A DNA stretch of 58,621 nucleotides from Halomonas sp. SpR1 (GCF_031010175.1 NZ_JAUAMB010000033.1:1-58621); one strand, 5' to 3'; numbered from the stretch's first letter, positions 16,866 through 25,733 are shown. Numbers and translations are program-made. The notes: generated by a model not told the origin, from the letters alone.

Positions 16866-18853
16866 TCCAGTAGCGCATTGGCCTGGTTGACGATGTTCTC
16901 GACGGTAAAGCCGAAGTGCTTGAACAGATCCCCCGCCGGTGCGGATTCGCCGTAGGTGGTCATGCCGATCACGCGGCCTTCCAGGCCCACATACTTGTAC
17001 CAGTAGTCGGCGTGGGCAGCTTCGATAGCAATACGCTTGGTGACCTTTTTGGGCAGCACGCTTTCGCGGTACTCCGCGTCCTGGCCGTTAAAGCGGTAGG
17101 CCGAGGGCATCGAGACCACACGTACGGCCTTACCCTGCTGCTCCAGCTCGGCGGCGGCGTCCATGGCCAGGGCGACTTCTGAACCGGTGGCGATCAGAAT
17201 CAGCTCGGGCGTCCCTGCGCTATCTTTTAGGACATACGCCCCGTTCTGAATCGATGCCAGCTGCGCTTTGGTGCGCTGCTGATGGGGCAGGTTCTGGCGT
17301 GACAGTACCAGCGCGGTTGGGCCAGAGTGGCGCTTGATCGCCGCATCCCAGGCCGCTGCGGTTTCCACCGCATCGCAGGGGCGCCAGGTATTGAGATTCG
17401 GCGTGGTGCGCAGGCTGGTAAGCTGCTCGATGGGCTGGTGGGTCGGGCCATCTTCGCCCAGACCGATGGAGTCGTGGGTAAACACGTAGATCACCTGCTG
17501 GCCCATCAACGACGCCATGCGAATCGAGTTGCGCATGTACTCCATAAAGATCAGGAAGGTCGCGCCGTAAGGCACCAGACCGCCGTGCAGGGCAATGCCG
17601 TTCATGACCGCCCCCATGCCGAACTCACGTACCCCGTAGTGCAGGTAGTTGCCGCTGGCGTCTTCCGGGGTAATCGCTTTGGCGCCTTTCCAGAAGGTCA
17701 GGTTAGACGGCGCGAGGTCAGCACTACCGCCCAGCAATTCCGGCATTTTCGGGCCAATGGCGTTCAACACTTCAAAGGAGGCTTTGCGTGAAGCGATGGT
17801 CTCGCCGCGCTCTTGGGCCTGCTCAATCAAGGCTTCAGTAGGCAGTTCCGTCGGTAGCTGGCGCTTCATGCGGCGAGTGAATTCCCGCGCTTCCGTGGGG
17901 AAGGCCTCTTTGTAGCGGGCAAAACGCTCTTCCCACGCCTGCTGCGCCGCTTTGCCCGCATCGCGAGCATCCCAGGCCGAGTAGATCGGCTCAGGGATAT
18001 GGAAAGGGGCGTGGGGCCAGTCGAGCTGGGTACGTGCCAGGGCCACTTCGTCATCACCCAAGGGTGCGCCGTGGGCGTCCTCTTTGCCCTGCTTGTTGGG
18101 CGCACCAAAGCCAATGATGGTCTTGCAGATGATCAGGCTCGGCTTATCGCCGTGGCTCTTGGCCAGCTCGATAGCGGCTTTCACCTCTTCAGGCTTGTGG
18201 CCATCCACATTGGGCACCACGTGCCAGCCGTAAGCTTCAAAACGCTTGGCGGTATCGTCGGTAAACCAGCCTTCCACTTCGCCATCGATAGAGATGCCGT
18301 TATCGTCATACAGGGCAATCAACTTACCCAACTGCTGGGTACCGGCTAGCGAGGCGGCTTCGTGGGAAATGCCTTCCATCAAGCAGCCGTCACCCAGGAA
18401 ACACCAAGTGTGGTGATCGACGATGGTGTGACCGGGGCGATTGAACTGCGCCGCCAGGGTTTTTTCGGCAATGGCAAAGCCCACTGCGTTAGCAAAGCCC
18501 TGGCCGAGTGGGCCGGTGGTGGTCTCGATACCCGGTGCATAGCCAAATTCCGGGTGGCCGGCGGTGGGCGAATGCAACTGGCGGAAATTTTGTAGCTGCT
18601 CCAGGCTTAGCTCGTAGCCGCTGAGGTGCAGCAACGAGTAAAGCAGCATGGAGCCGTGGCCATTGGAGAGCACAAAACGATCACGATCGGCCCACTTGGG
18701 GTCTTCGGGGTTGTGCTTGAGGTAGTCATTCCATAGCACCTCGGCGATATCAGCCATTCCCATGGGGGCGCCAGGGTGGCCGGACTTGGCCTTCTGAACG
18801 GCATCCATGGAGAGGGCGCGAATGGCATTGGCCAGCTCAAAACGGTTATTCAT
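16862..18853 (-). CDS. tkt: Transketolase (full length)
   Basis: This 663-residue enzyme transfers a two-carbon ketol unit between sugar phosphates using thiamine diphosphate and Mg. Visible signatures are AKSGHPGAPMGMADI near the N-terminus, the ThDP motif opening GDGCLMEG with its acidic/Asn partners in LYDDNGISIDG, the catalytic-glutamate and pyrimidine region around HYGVREFGMGAVMNG, and the substrate loop HDSIGLGEDGPTHQP. Length is typical. It lies 39 bp downstream of a transaldolase gene on the same strand, so the two are probably one operon. It may be the housekeeping enzyme, or one serving the divergent catabolic genes; sequence alone does not decide. Confidence 0.95.
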   Translation of the reverse strand: MNNRFELANAIRALSMDAVQKAKSGHPGAPMGMADIAEVLWNDYLKHNPEDPKWADRDRFVLSNGHGSMLLYSLLHLSGYELSLEQLQNFRQLHSPTAGHPEFGYAPGIETTTGPLGQGFANAVGFAIAEKTLAAQFNRPGHTIVDHHTWCFLGDGCLMEGISHEAASLAGTQQLGKLIALYDDNGISIDGEVEGWFTDDTAKRFEAYGWHVVPNVDGHKPEEVKAAIELAKSHGDKPSLIICKTIIGFGAPNKQGKEDAHGAPLGDDEVALARTQLDWPHAPFHIPEPIYSAWDARDAGKAAQQAWEERFARYKEAFPTEAREFTRRMKRQLPTELPTEALIEQAQERGETIASRKASFEVLNAIGPKMPELLGGSADLAPSNLTFWKGAKAITPEDASGNYLHYGVREFGMGAVMNGIALHGGLVPYGATFLIFMEYMRNSIRMASLMGQQVIYVFTHDSIGLGEDGPTHQPIEQLTSLRTTPNLNTWRPCDAVETAAAWDAAIKRHSGPTALVLSRQNLPHQQRTKAQLASIQNGAYVLKDSAGTPELILIATGSEVALAMDAAAELEQQGKAVRVVSMPSAYRFNGQDAEYRESVLPKKVTKRIAIEAAHADYWYKYVGLEGRVIGMTTYGESAPAGDLFKHFGFTVENIVNQANALLD

Positions 18854-18892
18854 ATCAGTGGCACCTTGGTTGTTATATTGAGTAGCGTGTCG

Positions 18893-19840
18893 TTAGGCAC
18901 GAGCAGCCAGGCGTTGAGTGATCAGCGACTCTAATGTTTGTTGGTCGCTGGCGAAGCGGCGGATCCCGTCAGCTAACATCTCGTTGGCCATGGCATCTTG
19001 GTTGTGCTGCCAACGAAACGCCGCTTCTGATAGCGGTGTGGATGCTTTATGAGTGACGGATTGTGGTTGGATGCTGGGGGTGACCTCTCCCTCCAGGCTA
19101 TCAAGCTGCTCTAGCAGGGCGGGAGAGATGGTCAGGCGATGGCAGCCCGACAGCGCCAAGACCTGATCGGTGGTACGAAAACTCGCCCCCATAACCACAG
19201 TGTCGTAACGACCAGCGGCAGCCTTCTCGCAAATCCCTTTTACAAATAGCACGCCAGGATCCTCTGCTGGTGTGAACTGCTTGCCTGTTGTCTTTTGGTA
19301 CCAATCGCTAACGCGGCCAACGAAGGGTGAGATCAGATACACCCCCGCATCAAAGCAGGCCTGCGCCTGAGCATCGCTGAACAAGAGCGTTAAATTGCAG
19401 TTGATCCCTTCACGCTCTAGTCGCTCAGCCGCACGGATCCCTTCCCAGGTTGACGCGAGCTTAATCAAAACGCGGTTGCGGTTAATGCCCAGTTTTTCGT
19501 AGTGCTCAATCAGTTCGTAGGCCTTGCGGATGCTGGCTTGAGTATCAAAAGAGAGGTGTGCGGACACTTCTGTCGATATACGTCCAGGAATCACATTGGC
19601 AATTTTCTCGCCAATCGCAACCGACAGTTGGTCAACTATCCGGCTCGGCCCGCTCTCCTTGGGGCGTGATTCAGCAATCACCTTATCGATCATCTCTTGA
19701 TAGCGCGGTAGCTCGAAGGCCTTGAGAATCAAAGAAGGGTTCGTGGTGGCATCCTGGGGTTGATAGCGCTTTATGGCATCCAAGTCGCCCGTGTCGGCCA
19801 CGACCAGTGAGTGTTCGCGTAATCCCGTTAGAAGTGACAT
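18893..19840 (-). CDS. tal: Transaldolase (TalA/TalB type)
   Basis: This 315-residue class I aldolase-type enzyme moves a dihydroxyacetone unit between sugar phosphates, making or using erythrose 4-phosphate. Characteristic stretches are QPQDATTNPSLILKA, VLIKLASTWEGIRAAE with the Schiff-base lysine, NLTLLFSDAQAQACFDAG, LISPFVGRVSDWYQ and MGASFRTTDQVLALSGCHRL. GAGG precedes the ATG at a good distance. It is the first gene of the leftward tal-tkt pair and is divergent from an RpiB-family isomerase gene across a 356-bp region with palindromic sites, which links it by position to the catabolic cluster. Confidence 0.95.
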   Translation of the reverse strand: MSLLTGLREHSLVVADTGDLDAIKRYQPQDATTNPSLILKAFELPRYQEMIDKVIAESRPKESGPSRIVDQLSVAIGEKIANVIPGRISTEVSAHLSFDTQASIRKAYELIEHYEKLGINRNRVLIKLASTWEGIRAAERLEREGINCNLTLLFSDAQAQACFDAGVYLISPFVGRVSDWYQKTTGKQFTPAEDPGVLFVKGICEKAAAGRYDTVVMGASFRTTDQVLALSGCHRLTISPALLEQLDSLEGEVTPSIQPQSVTHKASTPLSEAAFRWQHNQDAMANEMLADGIRRFASDQQTLESLITQRLAARA

Positions 19841-19856
19841 CGCTCATCCTCGTGAA

Positions 19857-19868
19857 TAATGTACATTA
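19857..19868. promoter_or_regulatory. Palindrome TAATGTACATTA, candidate SorC-family operator
   Basis: This perfect 12-bp palindrome lies directly upstream of tal. A near-identical perfect palindrome, AAATGTACATTT, lies at 23661-23672 in the other long spacer of the cluster, and both share the core AATGTACATT. The SorC-type regulator encoded between the two is the obvious candidate to bind them. The assignment is inference. Confidence 0.5.
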
Positions 19869-19870
19869 AG

Positions 19871-19888
19871 TGATCAGATGATTGATCA
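19871..19888. promoter_or_regulatory. Direct repeat of the palindrome TGATCA (TGATCA-N6-TGATCA)
   Basis: Two TGATCA palindromes are separated by six bases, so the tops of the repeats fall on about one helical turn. A related pair, TGATC-N3-TGATC, occurs at 20059-20071 in the same spacer. They may be half-sites for a regulator; no factor can be named. Confidence 0.35.
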
Positions 19889-20196
19889 TTTTCATCAGTT
19901 TAGTCAAATAAGGGAACTGATTGGATAGGTTTTAAGGCCTTGAAGCAAAAATATAAGGCGCTGTGGTCATTGGTTTGTTTTCGTATATTCATATTAATAT
20001 CAATATATTGGTGAATTTCGCTGCTTTTGTCTTCTTTTTCTCCTACCAAAAAATAGTGTGATCTTATGATCGTTATCTTTACATATGCTCGGTTGGTGAT
20101 AGATTGAATAGGGTCAGTAGCCGACTGGCAACTGTGTAGCGGTATTCCTCGTTGTCAGTCGTCCATGTGTCTATTTTTTGGAAAGGGAGAGCATGA

Positions 20197-20670
20197 ATGT
20201 CTAATGCGACGCCTCCTCTCAGAGTCGCTATTGGTGGTGATGAAGCCGCTTACGACTTGAAAGAGATTCTCATTGGTTATATCCGGGAGTTGGGCTACAT
20301 AGTCGAAGATTTTGGCACTTTCAATGCGCAGCCCGTGCTGTACCCCGATATTGCCTTTGAGGTGGCTACGGCTATTAAGGAGGGGCGCTTCGATCGTGCT
20401 GTACTGGTTTGTGGTACGGGAATCGGAGTGGCTATTTCTGCCAATAAAGTGCCTGGAATCCGCGCTGCGCAGGCCCACGATACATACTCAGCGGCAAAGG
20501 CGCGCACCAGTAATAATGCCCAGATTATCGCGCTGGGGGCCCGAGTGATTGGGCCAGAGTTGGCGAAATCAATAGTGGCCACCTTTTTGGGTAGTAACTT
20601 TGCGGGTGGTAATTCCGAATTAAAAATAGCAAAAATTGACGAATATGAGTCCCGGCAGAATACTCAGTAA
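20197..20670 (+). CDS. RpiB/LacAB family sugar-phosphate isomerase (candidate tetrulose-4-phosphate isomerase)
   Basis: This 157-residue protein is a RpiB-type aldose-ketose isomerase. It shows VAIGGDEAAYDLK at the phosphate-binding start, VEDFGTF, the catalytic loop VLVCGTGIGVAISANKVPGI with the active-site Cys, and AHDTYSAAKARTSNNAQ. RpiB proper interconverts ribose and ribulose 5-phosphates, but close relatives in erythritol/threitol operons (DerI, EryI) turn D-erythrulose 4-phosphate into D-erythrose 4-phosphate. Its place before a dihydroxyacetone-kinase-type kinase and opposite transaldolase/transketolase favours the second role; this is inference. A GGGAG site precedes the start. Confidence 0.82.
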   Translation: MSNATPPLRVAIGGDEAAYDLKEILIGYIRELGYIVEDFGTFNAQPVLYPDIAFEVATAIKEGRFDRAVLVCGTGIGVAISANKVPGIRAAQAHDTYSAAKARTSNNAQIIALGARVIGPELAKSIVATFLGSNFAGGNSELKIAKIDEYESRQNTQ

Positions 20671-20763
20671 TCGTGGGATCGCTTATATTCGTCGACGCTG
20701 ATTAATAACAACAGCATGCAAACTGTGATCACGCAGTTAGGCCTCACTCCAGAGGATATAATA

Positions 20764-22494
20764 ATGACACGCCTATTTAATGACCCCAGTGATTTTCCAG
20801 AAGAAGCCCGTTTAGGCTTAGTAGCCGCGCATCGCGATAAGTTGATGGCTGTGCCAGGAGGTGTTGTGCGCAGTACTCGCAGCCAGCCAGGCACTGTTGC
20901 GGTCGTGGTTGGCGGCGGTAGCGGCCATTACCCCACCTTTGCGGGACTGGTTGGGCAGGGCTTAGCCCATGGGGCGGTCATGGGGAATCTGTTTTGTTCG
21001 CCCTCTGCGCAACAAGTCTACTCCGTCGCCAAAGCCGCTAACAACGGCGGTGGTGTGCTGCTCTCTTTTGGCAATTATGCCGGGGATGTTCTGCATTTTG
21101 GCGAGGCGCGCGAGCGTTTGATCGCGGACGGTATTGCTTGTGAAATCGTGTTGGTCACTGATGATGTCGCCAGTGCGCCCTTGGCGGAGATTGATAAGCG
21201 CCGGGGCATCGCCGGCGATTTAACCGTTTTCAAAGCTGCTGCCGCTGCCGCAGAGAATGGATTGTCACTGGAAGAAGTAGTTCAAGTGGCGAAAGAAGCC
21301 AATCGCTGCACGCGCTCTTTTGGGGTGGCGTTCGAGGGATGCACGTTGCCGGGCGCAGCCGATTCACTCTTTCATGTGCCCGAAGGCAGGATGGCCATCG
21401 GGTTGGGGATCCACGGTGAACCGGGCATTAGCGAGACGGATATCCCTTCCGCAGACGGCTTGGCCAAGATTCTCGTCGACCGATTATTGGAAGAAGTACC
21501 TGAAGGTATCAGTATCAAAGGGGCTCGCGTGGCGCCGATACTCAATGGTTTGGGTACCGTTAAGTATGAAGAGCTGTTCGTTATTTATCGCAAGGTTGAC
21601 GAATTGCTGCAGGAGGCTGGGGTCACCATTATAGAGCCGGATGTGGGCGAGCTGGTGACCAGTCTTGATATGGCCGGGGTTTCACTGACGCTATTCTGGC
21701 TTGATAAACACATGGAGCCGTTGTGGATCGCTGCGGCGGATGCGCCGGGTTATCGAAAAGGCAGTGTGACGCCAGCACAGGCGCTGGATCCGGCCGAAGT
21801 CGAGGTGGTAACTCAAGATGAGATCCCCGAGGCTAGCGATGCCTCGCGGCAATTAGCCTGCAGCGTCGTCGAGGCGCTCGAAGTGCTCGCCAATACAGTT
21901 AATGAAAACTGCGAGATGCTGGGCCAGATTGATGCAGTGGCTGGCGATGGTGATCACGGCATTGGTATGCAGCGGGGCAGCAAGGCCGCGCTTGCAGCGG
22001 CCAAAGAAGCTTGCGATAGAGGGGCGGGCGCAGAGACAGTGCTGCAGTGGGCTGGGCAGCGCTGGTCTGATAAAGCGGGCGGCACCTCTGGCGCTATCTG
22101 GCGGGTTATCTTAAAAGCGATGGGGGAAGCACTTGGCAATCAGAAGCCGCTCTCAGGGCAGCGACTTGCTGCTGGTGTAGTCAATGCCCGCCAGCAAGTG
22201 ATGGCATTCGGGAAGGCTGAATTGGGTGATAAAACGCTTGTCGATGTGCTGGTGCCTTTTGCTGATGCCCTATCTTTGCAGGCTGAGAAAGGCCAGGGAG
22301 CTGTAGCTTGCTGGGAGTCGGCCGCACCCATAGCGAGTGAGGCGGCTGAGGCTACCAGGCAATTAATTCCCCGAGTGGGCCGCGCACGCCCATTGGCTGA
22401 GAAAAGCGTGGGGACACCTGATGCTGGCTCGGTTTCATTGGCGCTGATTATTCAGGCGCTGATTCCTGTATTGAAAAAGTGTCAAGCAAGCTGA
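20764..22494 (+). CDS. Dihydroxyacetone kinase family protein, fused DhaK-DhaL (candidate erythrulose kinase)
   Basis: This 576-residue protein joins a DhaK-like substrate domain and a DhaL-like ATP domain. In the first are VVVGGGSGHYPTFAG, GNLFCSPSAQQVY, FGNYAGDVLHF and GLGIHGEPGI, whose His covalently binds the ketone substrate. In the second, GQIDAVAGDGDHGIGM carries the Mg-ATP aspartates and KAGGTSGAIW follows. ATP-dependent single-chain enzymes of this type phosphorylate dihydroxyacetone or, in tetritol pathways, D- or L-erythrulose (DerK, LerK). Start 20764 gives the family-typical N-terminus MTRLFNDP; an ATG 16 codons upstream is less likely. It sits between the isomerase and the SorC regulator. 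Confidence 0.85.
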   Translation: MTRLFNDPSDFPEEARLGLVAAHRDKLMAVPGGVVRSTRSQPGTVAVVVGGGSGHYPTFAGLVGQGLAHGAVMGNLFCSPSAQQVYSVAKAANNGGGVLLSFGNYAGDVLHFGEARERLIADGIACEIVLVTDDVASAPLAEIDKRRGIAGDLTVFKAAAAAAENGLSLEEVVQVAKEANRCTRSFGVAFEGCTLPGAADSLFHVPEGRMAIGLGIHGEPGISETDIPSADGLAKILVDRLLEEVPEGISIKGARVAPILNGLGTVKYEELFVIYRKVDELLQEAGVTIIEPDVGELVTSLDMAGVSLTLFWLDKHMEPLWIAAADAPGYRKGSVTPAQALDPAEVEVVTQDEIPEASDASRQLACSVVEALEVLANTVNENCEMLGQIDAVAGDGDHGIGMQRGSKAALAAAKEACDRGAGAETVLQWAGQRWSDKAGGTSGAIWRVILKAMGEALGNQKPLSGQRLAAGVVNARQQVMAFGKAELGDKTLVDVLVPFADALSLQAEKGQGAVACWESAAPIASEAAEATRQLIPRVGRARPLAEKSVGTPDAGSVSLALIIQALIPVLKKCQAS

Positions 22495-22502
22495 CATGAT
22501 AC

Positions 22503-23513
22503 ATGCCCTTCAACAACTCCTGGATGCCGAGGATGAATGGTCAAGACGCTGCAGATATAGACTTAATGACAGAGATTTCAACGCTCTACTATGTGCAGGG
22601 GGAGACGCAGGAAGCGATTGCTAATAGGCTCGGGCATTCGCGTGTGCGCATAGGGCGGCTGCTCAAGCGAGCACAGGCAGAAGGGATAGTGGATGTTCGC
22701 GTGCGCCTGCATCCCGCCGTTAGTATCGAGATTGAGCAGGAGCTCAAACGGCGCTTTGGCCTGAAGCGAGCATTGATTGCGCTGGATAATGCCGACCCCG
22801 ATGTGCAGCGCTCGTCTGTCGCGAGTCTAGTGGCCGACCATCTGTCGCGTAGTTTGACCGATGGCCAGATCGTGGCCGTTGGCATGGGGCGTAACGTCGC
22901 CGCGGTGGCGGATAATGTTTTTCTCTCCGAGTCGTTAAAGGTTTCATTTGTGTGCGCAATCGGCGGCTCGCTGCGCGCAGGCGAGCATATGAATCCCGAC
23001 CATATTTGTCGGCGCCTGGCGAGTCGGTTTGGCGGCGACAGCGAGACGCTTTATGCCCCTGCGCTGGTACAGAACGGCGAGCTTAGGGATGCGCTGTATG
23101 AAAACTCCACCGTTCGCCAGACGCTGGATCGTGCTCGACGCGCGGATACTGCTTTGATTGGCGTCGGTGACGTGAGTGAAGACAGTAATATGGTGCGTAT
23201 GGGATGGTTTTCCGCTCAGGAAATTGCTGAAGCGCGGCTCTCTGGAACCGTGGGCGATATGATGGGCTATGACTTTATCGATATACATGGGCAGCCTTCT
23301 GCGTCGCAGATGCAGGGGCGGGTGGTCGGGCTCAATATCCAGGATCTCACCCGTATTCCAGACGTTATCGCTATCGCCAGTGAGAATACTAAAGCGGTCG
23401 GTATACTGGGTGCGCTGCGTACCGGGGTCATCGATACGCTGGCCACTAGCGTCACAAATGCCCACACCATTCTGCGTCTTGATGAGGCGACTCAAGGAGA
23501 GGCGCGTGCTTAA
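22503..23513 (+). CDS. SorC/DeoR-type sugar-binding transcriptional regulator
   Basis: This 336-residue protein has an N-terminal helix-turn-helix (EISTLYYVQGETQEAIANRL, then SRVRIGRLLKRAQAEGIV) and a SorC-type sugar-phosphate-binding C-domain with DGQIVAVGMGRNVAAV, FVCAIGGSL, RADTALIGVGDV and a final AVGILGALRTGVIDTLATS. EryD, which represses erythritol operons, belongs to this family. The gene starts eight bases after the kinase stop and is surely co-transcribed with it. It probably responds to a phosphorylated pathway intermediate. The exact start is uncertain: in-frame ATGs at 22503, 22524 and 22533 are possible. Confidence 0.85.
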   Translation: MPFNNSWMPRMNGQDAADIDLMTEISTLYYVQGETQEAIANRLGHSRVRIGRLLKRAQAEGIVDVRVRLHPAVSIEIEQELKRRFGLKRALIALDNADPDVQRSSVASLVADHLSRSLTDGQIVAVGMGRNVAAVADNVFLSESLKVSFVCAIGGSLRAGEHMNPDHICRRLASRFGGDSETLYAPALVQNGELRDALYENSTVRQTLDRARRADTALIGVGDVSEDSNMVRMGWFSAQEIAEARLSGTVGDMMGYDFIDIHGQPSASQMQGRVVGLNIQDLTRIPDVIAIASENTKAVGILGALRTGVIDTLATSVTNAHTILRLDEATQGEARA

Positions 23514-23925
23514 TTTGTATTCAAGCTTCGCTGCCTTTTAAAGACCCTTGGGCGCATTGCGCCCAATCGCTCCCAGCCACGCTCCTTGAGGTGTGCGCGC
23601 CTTTTGGCACGCCTGGCTTGCCCCCTCCTATTGCTACGATGCCAGTAACGACTGTCTGGAAAATGTACATTTGAACGATGTAAGAACATATAGCATGGCT
23701 TAAAGAGTCATTTCTACATGGCTGAAATAACAAATAGTTTCCATTTTTTAAATTTAAATATAAAAATCAATGAATTGAATTATTGGTCTAAAGTATAAGA
23801 TCAGAAAATTCCATTATGGATTGACTGAGCTACGCTTAAGGCAGTTAATTCATATGTACACAATAAGATCTTTTGTAATGCAAGCATCGCTAGCTAGGCA
23901 CTACAAGACACATTAGGAGTGAATA
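23514..23925. promoter_or_regulatory. 412-bp intergenic region before the polyol dehydrogenase operon
   Basis: No credible gene is seen. A hairpin TTGGGCGC-ATT-GCGCCCAA at 23548-23566 follows the SorC gene; it lacks a T-run but may end that operon. The 3' half is very AT-rich and contains the palindrome at 23661-23672 and a partial copy (ATGTACA near 23854). An AGGAG site stands before the dehydrogenase start. Confidence 0.55.
23661..23672. promoter_or_regulatory. Palindrome AAATGTACATTT, candidate SorC-family operator
   Basis: This perfect 12-bp palindrome shares AATGTACATT with the site upstream of tal. It lies about 250 bp before the dehydrogenase-ABC operon, in a position where a regulator could act on that promoter. 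Confidence 0.5.
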
Positions 23926-25029
23926 ATGCATAACGCCGATAACAACAATCAAGCCGAACTGCCATTGACCATGCAAGCCGTCGTAGCCTACGCGCCTGGT
24001 GATTATCGCCTTGAAGAGGTGGACATGCCTAAGGCGGGCGAGGGTGAAGTTCTGATTAAGGTCGAAGCATGCGGAATCTGCGCAGGCGATCTCAAAGCCT
24101 ATGAAGGCGCCCCTAGCTTCTGGGGAGACGAGACCCAGCCCGCTTATATCAAAGCACCGATGATTCCAGGTCATGAGTTTATTGGTCACGTGATGGCTTT
24201 AGGGGAAGGCGTTAAAAATCTGGAGATCGGTGACCGCGTTATTTCTGAGCAAATTGTGCCTTGTTGGGAGTGTCGCTTCTGTAAACGTGGGCAGTACTGG
24301 ATGTGCGAAAAGCACGATGTCTACGGGTTTCAGCATAACGTGAATGGCGGTATGGCCGAATATATGGTCTTTCCCAAAGAAGCCATTAATCACAAGTTGC
24401 CCGATGAGATTCCGATGGAAAAAGCGGTTCTTATTGAACCCTATGCCTGTTCATTACATGCCGTTAAACGTGCACAGATTGAACTGGGGGATGTGGTTGT
24501 ACTCTCCGGTGCGGGAACCTTAGGGCTAGGGATGATAGGCGCGATCAAAAAGTCCGGACCTGCCAAGCTGGCCGTGCTGGATCTCAATAATAAGCGGTTA
24601 GAACTTGCCAAACAGTTTGGTGCCGACATTGTCCTGAATCCTGCTGAAGTCGATGTTGTTGACTACGTGAAAAGTATAACGGAAGGCTATGGCTGCGATA
24701 TCTATATTGAGGCCACTGGCGCCGTTAAGTCGGTAGAGCAAGGCCTTTATATGATTCGTAAACTGGGCCGTTTTGTCGAGTTCAGCGTATTCAAAGAGCC
24801 TGTTACGGTTGATTGGAGCATTATTAGCGATCGTAAAGAGCTCGATATCCTGGGTGCGCATCTAGGCCCTTATTGCTACCCAATTGTGATCGAAGGCATC
24901 GGTAATGGTGATTTTCCAACGGACAATGTAGTGACTCACAAGCTGCCATTGGCTGAATTCCATCAAGGGCTAGATTTAATGCGTAATGACCCTGACGCGC
25001 TAAAGGTTGTGTTAATACCTGGTTCGTAG
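23926..25029 (+). CDS. Zinc-dependent polyol dehydrogenase, erythritol/L-threitol dehydrogenase-like
   Basis: This 367-residue medium-chain dehydrogenase has catalytic-zinc ligands in EACGICAGDLKA and PGHEFIGHV, a full structural-zinc loop CWECRFCKRGQYWMC, and a Rossmann motif in VVVLSGAGTLGLGMIGAI followed by AVLDLNNKR, whose Asp suggests NAD preference. Overall it resembles enzymes annotated as erythritol/L-threitol dehydrogenase (EltD). It would oxidise the imported polyol to a ketose that the neighbouring kinase phosphorylates. It is the first gene of the operon with the DUF2291 and ABC transporter genes. The substrate is inferred from resemblance and neighbours; xylitol or another polyol remains possible. 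Confidence 0.82.
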   Translation: MHNADNNNQAELPLTMQAVVAYAPGDYRLEEVDMPKAGEGEVLIKVEACGICAGDLKAYEGAPSFWGDETQPAYIKAPMIPGHEFIGHVMALGEGVKNLEIGDRVISEQIVPCWECRFCKRGQYWMCEKHDVYGFQHNVNGGMAEYMVFPKEAINHKLPDEIPMEKAVLIEPYACSLHAVKRAQIELGDVVVLSGAGTLGLGMIGAIKKSGPAKLAVLDLNNKRLELAKQFGADIVLNPAEVDVVDYVKSITEGYGCDIYIEATGAVKSVEQGLYMIRKLGRFVEFSVFKEPVTVDWSIISDRKELDILGAHLGPYCYPIVIEGIGNGDFPTDNVVTHKLPLAEFHQGLDLMRNDPDALKVVLIPGS

Positions 25030-25079
25030 TGAATAGCCGAAGCTTTTTATTTATAACTACAATGATAACCGGAGTGATT

Positions 25080-25724
25080 ATGTCGGCGACATTAAATTCG
25101 GTGCCCAGTGAAAAGCGTATAAAAGTCTATATAGCAGCGGCTTGTGCTTTAGTGCTGGTTGCACTCATGGCGTTTGATACCAAAGTCATTAGTCTTACTG
25201 AACTTGAGAGCGAGGTGGGATTCTCACCCCAGCAATTTGCTCGGGAAACATTTCCCGAGATCCAGGCATATGTCGAGAATAACGCCGTAGATGCAGCGGT
25301 ATTAGCGCCAGAAGTGCTTAAAGATGCCGGCGCGGCAGGTGAGAAATACGGTGTCGCTGCTGGCATTGGTCATATCGTGCCAGTCTCTTTCTCAGGTGTT
25401 GTTGTAGAAGGGCGAGGGGGTGTTTACACCCTAGATGTTGCCGATGTGCCTTCAGATATCGTTATTCGCCTGCAAACGGGCCCAGCCATTAATGGCACTA
25501 CGCTAAGAGATACAACCGGCAGTATCCAATTTGGTGACTTCACCAATCAGATCGAATACCAAGACGTTGGCGCAGCGCTTAATGACGAAATGAAGCGTCA
25601 AGTGCTTGCCGATATTTCCGGACAGGATTTAGCCGAAAAAACGCTAGAAGTCGTCGGCTCCTTTACCATGATAAATCCCAAAAACTGGCTAATTACTCCC
25701 GTGAGTATGGCGATCATTGAGTGA
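25080..25724 (+). CDS. DUF2291 family protein
   Basis: This 214-residue protein has one N-terminal hydrophobic segment (VYIAAACALVLVALMAFDTKV) that anchors or exports the rest to the periplasm. The body resembles DUF2291 proteins, which recur next to ribose-type ABC transporters: it carries GEKYGVAAGIGHIVPVSFSG, VVEGRGGVYTLDVADVP, IRLQTGPAINGTTLRDTTG and FGDFTNQIEYQDVGAALND. Function is not established; a helper role for the transporter is a reasonable guess from linkage. The start at 25080 has CCGGAG upstream; the open frame extends back to the dehydrogenase stop, but without a ribosome site there. The ABC ATPase gene follows after 9 bp. Confidence 0.78.
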   Translation: MSATLNSVPSEKRIKVYIAAACALVLVALMAFDTKVISLTELESEVGFSPQQFARETFPEIQAYVENNAVDAAVLAPEVLKDAGAAGEKYGVAAGIGHIVPVSFSGVVVEGRGGVYTLDVADVPSDIVIRLQTGPAINGTTLRDTTGSIQFGDFTNQIEYQDVGAALNDEMKRQVLADISGQDLAEKTLEVVGSFTMINPKNWLITPVSMAIIE

Positions 25725-25733
25725 GGGGCGGCT

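Larger units (their letters stand above)
19841..20196. promoter_or_regulatory. Divergent promoter region between tal-tkt and the isomerase-kinase operon
   Basis: This 356-bp spacer holds no credible gene and is clearly AT-rich in its middle. It carries a perfect 12-bp palindrome near the tal start, a doubled TGATCA element beside it, and TGATC-TTA-TGATC at 20059-20071 nearer the isomerase gene. It presumably contains both divergent promoters; exact -35/-10 boxes were not assigned. Confidence 0.6.

Noticed and set aside
23548..23566. Factor-independent terminator after the SorC gene
   Set aside because: The stem is perfect but no T-run follows on either strand, so it is only noted as a hairpin within the intergenic entry.
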